Positions 62,958 through 64,000 of a stretch of 64,000 nucleotides of DNA are shown here, in pieces (the stretch's first letter is position 1; every line of letters begins with the position of its first letter). The notes beneath the pieces were generated by a model. The model was not told the DNA's origin. It worked only from the letters and a program-made list of their open reading frames with translations, and did not search any database. The stretch is from Dipylidium caninum (Eukaryota > Platyhelminthes > Cestoda > Cyclophyllidea > Dipylidiidae), in assembly GCA_017562135.1 (NCBI GenBank), contig QEYB01000629.1:248001-312000 (forward strand), given 5' to 3'. Both the position numbers and the translations under genes were made by a program.

Positions 62958-64000
62958 ATGATGCGGGTTTTCGAAGCAATACTTCCTCTAACTGTGTTTA
63001 TTATTTCCTCCTATTCGTACGTTCTCTCTATGGATTCTTTAAAATGGTATATCAAGTCCAGTACCCCCAATCCTCTCATCATGATACCGGGGGACGGTGG
63101 CTCACAGGCTTACGCTCAATTCAAAGACTACAACTCAAAACCATTTCAAATCTGGATCGATTTGCGGTACCTTATCTCACCCCGAACTTTTGGAGACTAT
63201 TTTAGGTATCCAGTTACCCTTCGGTTATTAAATATAAATTCTCGAATGGGCTAACTCGTCCCTTATTTACAGGCTTAAGTACAATAATGAGACGAGAAGG
63301 ACAACAGACAACGATAAAGCGAAAATCACCTTTCCGGGGTGGGGCGAGACTTGGCCGGTGGATAATCTTGATTCTCGTCCACATTCTGTGACCAAGTATT
63401 TCCAAGACTTAACGGCGGCTTTCCTGAAAAACCCTTACTATATTCCAAACTCTACTATTCGAGGGGCTCCCTTTGATTTTCGCAAGGGTCCCAGTACATG
63501 TTTATCAAAAATTTCTCTATCTTTTGATTTACAAAATAACTAATTTAATATTTTTTTTTCAAAGACGAGAATACGGATTTCAACCCGAAGTTGAAGCAGT
63601 TGATTGAAGAGACGTTTCATAACGGCGGCGATCAACGTGTGGTCCTTTTAGCTCATAGCATGGGTGCACTGTATGCCCTCCACTTTCTGAAGAATCAAAG
63701 CGACTCATGGAAACGTCACTACATCAAGGCATTCGTAGCCGTCAGTGCGCCTCTCGGTGGCTCCTGAAGGCACTCAAAATGGAGATCAGTGGTAGGTTCA
63801 CTTTTCACCTTAGAACAATGCCTTATCTTAATTGGATCAGTTTATCTGACCATATTCAGAAGATATAATTGCGTTCCTACTCGTTAATTTGCTTCTTGGT
63901 TCGTGAGTGGGTTTCTCTTCATTGATTACATGAAAATTAGCAAATGGAGTGATCTACTTTTATATTTCTACCAGAGAAACTTGCCACTATCTTTCTGCTC
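62958..64000 (+). CDS. PLA2G15: Lysosomal phospholipase A2, LCAT/PLA2G15 family, 5' part (runs off the right edge)
   Basis: An alpha/beta-hydrolase of the LCAT family, in animals a lysosomal phospholipase A/transacylase acting on phospholipids and ceramide. Exons 62958-63205, 63273-63493 and 63565-63791 are joined by 67- and 71-nt introns. The start gives MMRVFEAILPLTVFIISSYS, a signal peptide. Family blocks: PNPLIMIPGDGGSQAYAQF, FQIWIDLRYLISP, FPGWGETWPVDNLD, IRGAPFDFRKGPNEN and RVVLLAHSMGALYALHFL, whose AHSMG Ser (about residue 186) is the nucleophile, followed by AFVAVSAPLGGS. The frame then hits TGA at 63764-63766; one missing base at the CC of 63763-63764 would let it continue as LKALKMEISG to the donor at 63792, as family members do. 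The Asp and His of the triad lie beyond the window. A further acceptor ends at about 63974. Confidence 0.9.

Noticed and set aside
1..64000. CRISPR arrays, bacterial operons, phage or plasmid features
   Set aside because: No spaced direct repeats or prokaryotic gene organisation. All confident genes are spliced eukaryotic genes.

Overview
This looks like nuclear DNA of a flatworm, most likely a tapeworm. The evidence is gene structure: animal-type multi-exon genes, many introns of only 34-40 nt beside others of 1-3.7 kb, few recognisable repeats, and compact versions of metazoan genes. No alignment could be run. Orthology is called by reading spliced exons against remembered family motifs, and exon joins were checked for consistent reading phase.

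Layout, left to right: (1) 1-1200, minus strand, the 5' part of mevalonate diphosphate decarboxylase (MVD), running off the left edge. (2) 1342-2468, plus strand, ribosome production factor RPF1, head-to-head with MVD across a 141-bp A+T-rich gap. (3) 3353-6258, minus strand, a compact three-exon PRDM13 (PR domain plus four zinc fingers). (4) 6259-10127, a 3.9-kb, relatively G+C-rich stretch with no secure gene and one weak candidate for a small secreted peptide. (5) 10128-45437, minus strand, an apparently complete 34-exon eukaryotic acetyl-CoA carboxylase (biotin carboxylase, biotin carrier, central and carboxyltransferase regions), which takes up more than half the window. (6) 47473-52467, plus strand, the Ras/Raf-pathway scaffold CNK (SAM-CRIC-PDZ-PH), divergent from ACC. 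(7) 54007-61681, plus strand, the centriole duplication factor STIL, recognised by its N-terminal region, short coiled coil, STAN motif and C-terminal motif. (8) 62958-64000, plus strand, the 5' part of a lysosomal phospholipase A2 (LCAT/PLA2G15 family), running off the right edge.

These are conserved housekeeping or developmental genes: isoprenoid synthesis, 60S ribosome assembly, neural transcription, malonyl-CoA production, MAPK scaffolding, centriole duplication and lysosomal lipid turnover. They do not form a pathway cluster. I found no CRISPR array, no intact transposon, no RNA gene and no convincing new multi-gene system.

The observations most worth checking are: four single-base frame breaks, mostly in homopolymers, in otherwise intact genes; two GC-AG introns in ACC; unusual residues at conserved ACC positions (EVMKL biotin motif, GARIR in the carboxyltransferase, ASGGGGGKG loop); an ACC first coding exon whose ATG abuts a splice acceptor; a PRDM13 that lacks the long linker; and an intron base-composition skew that flips between ACC and CNK.
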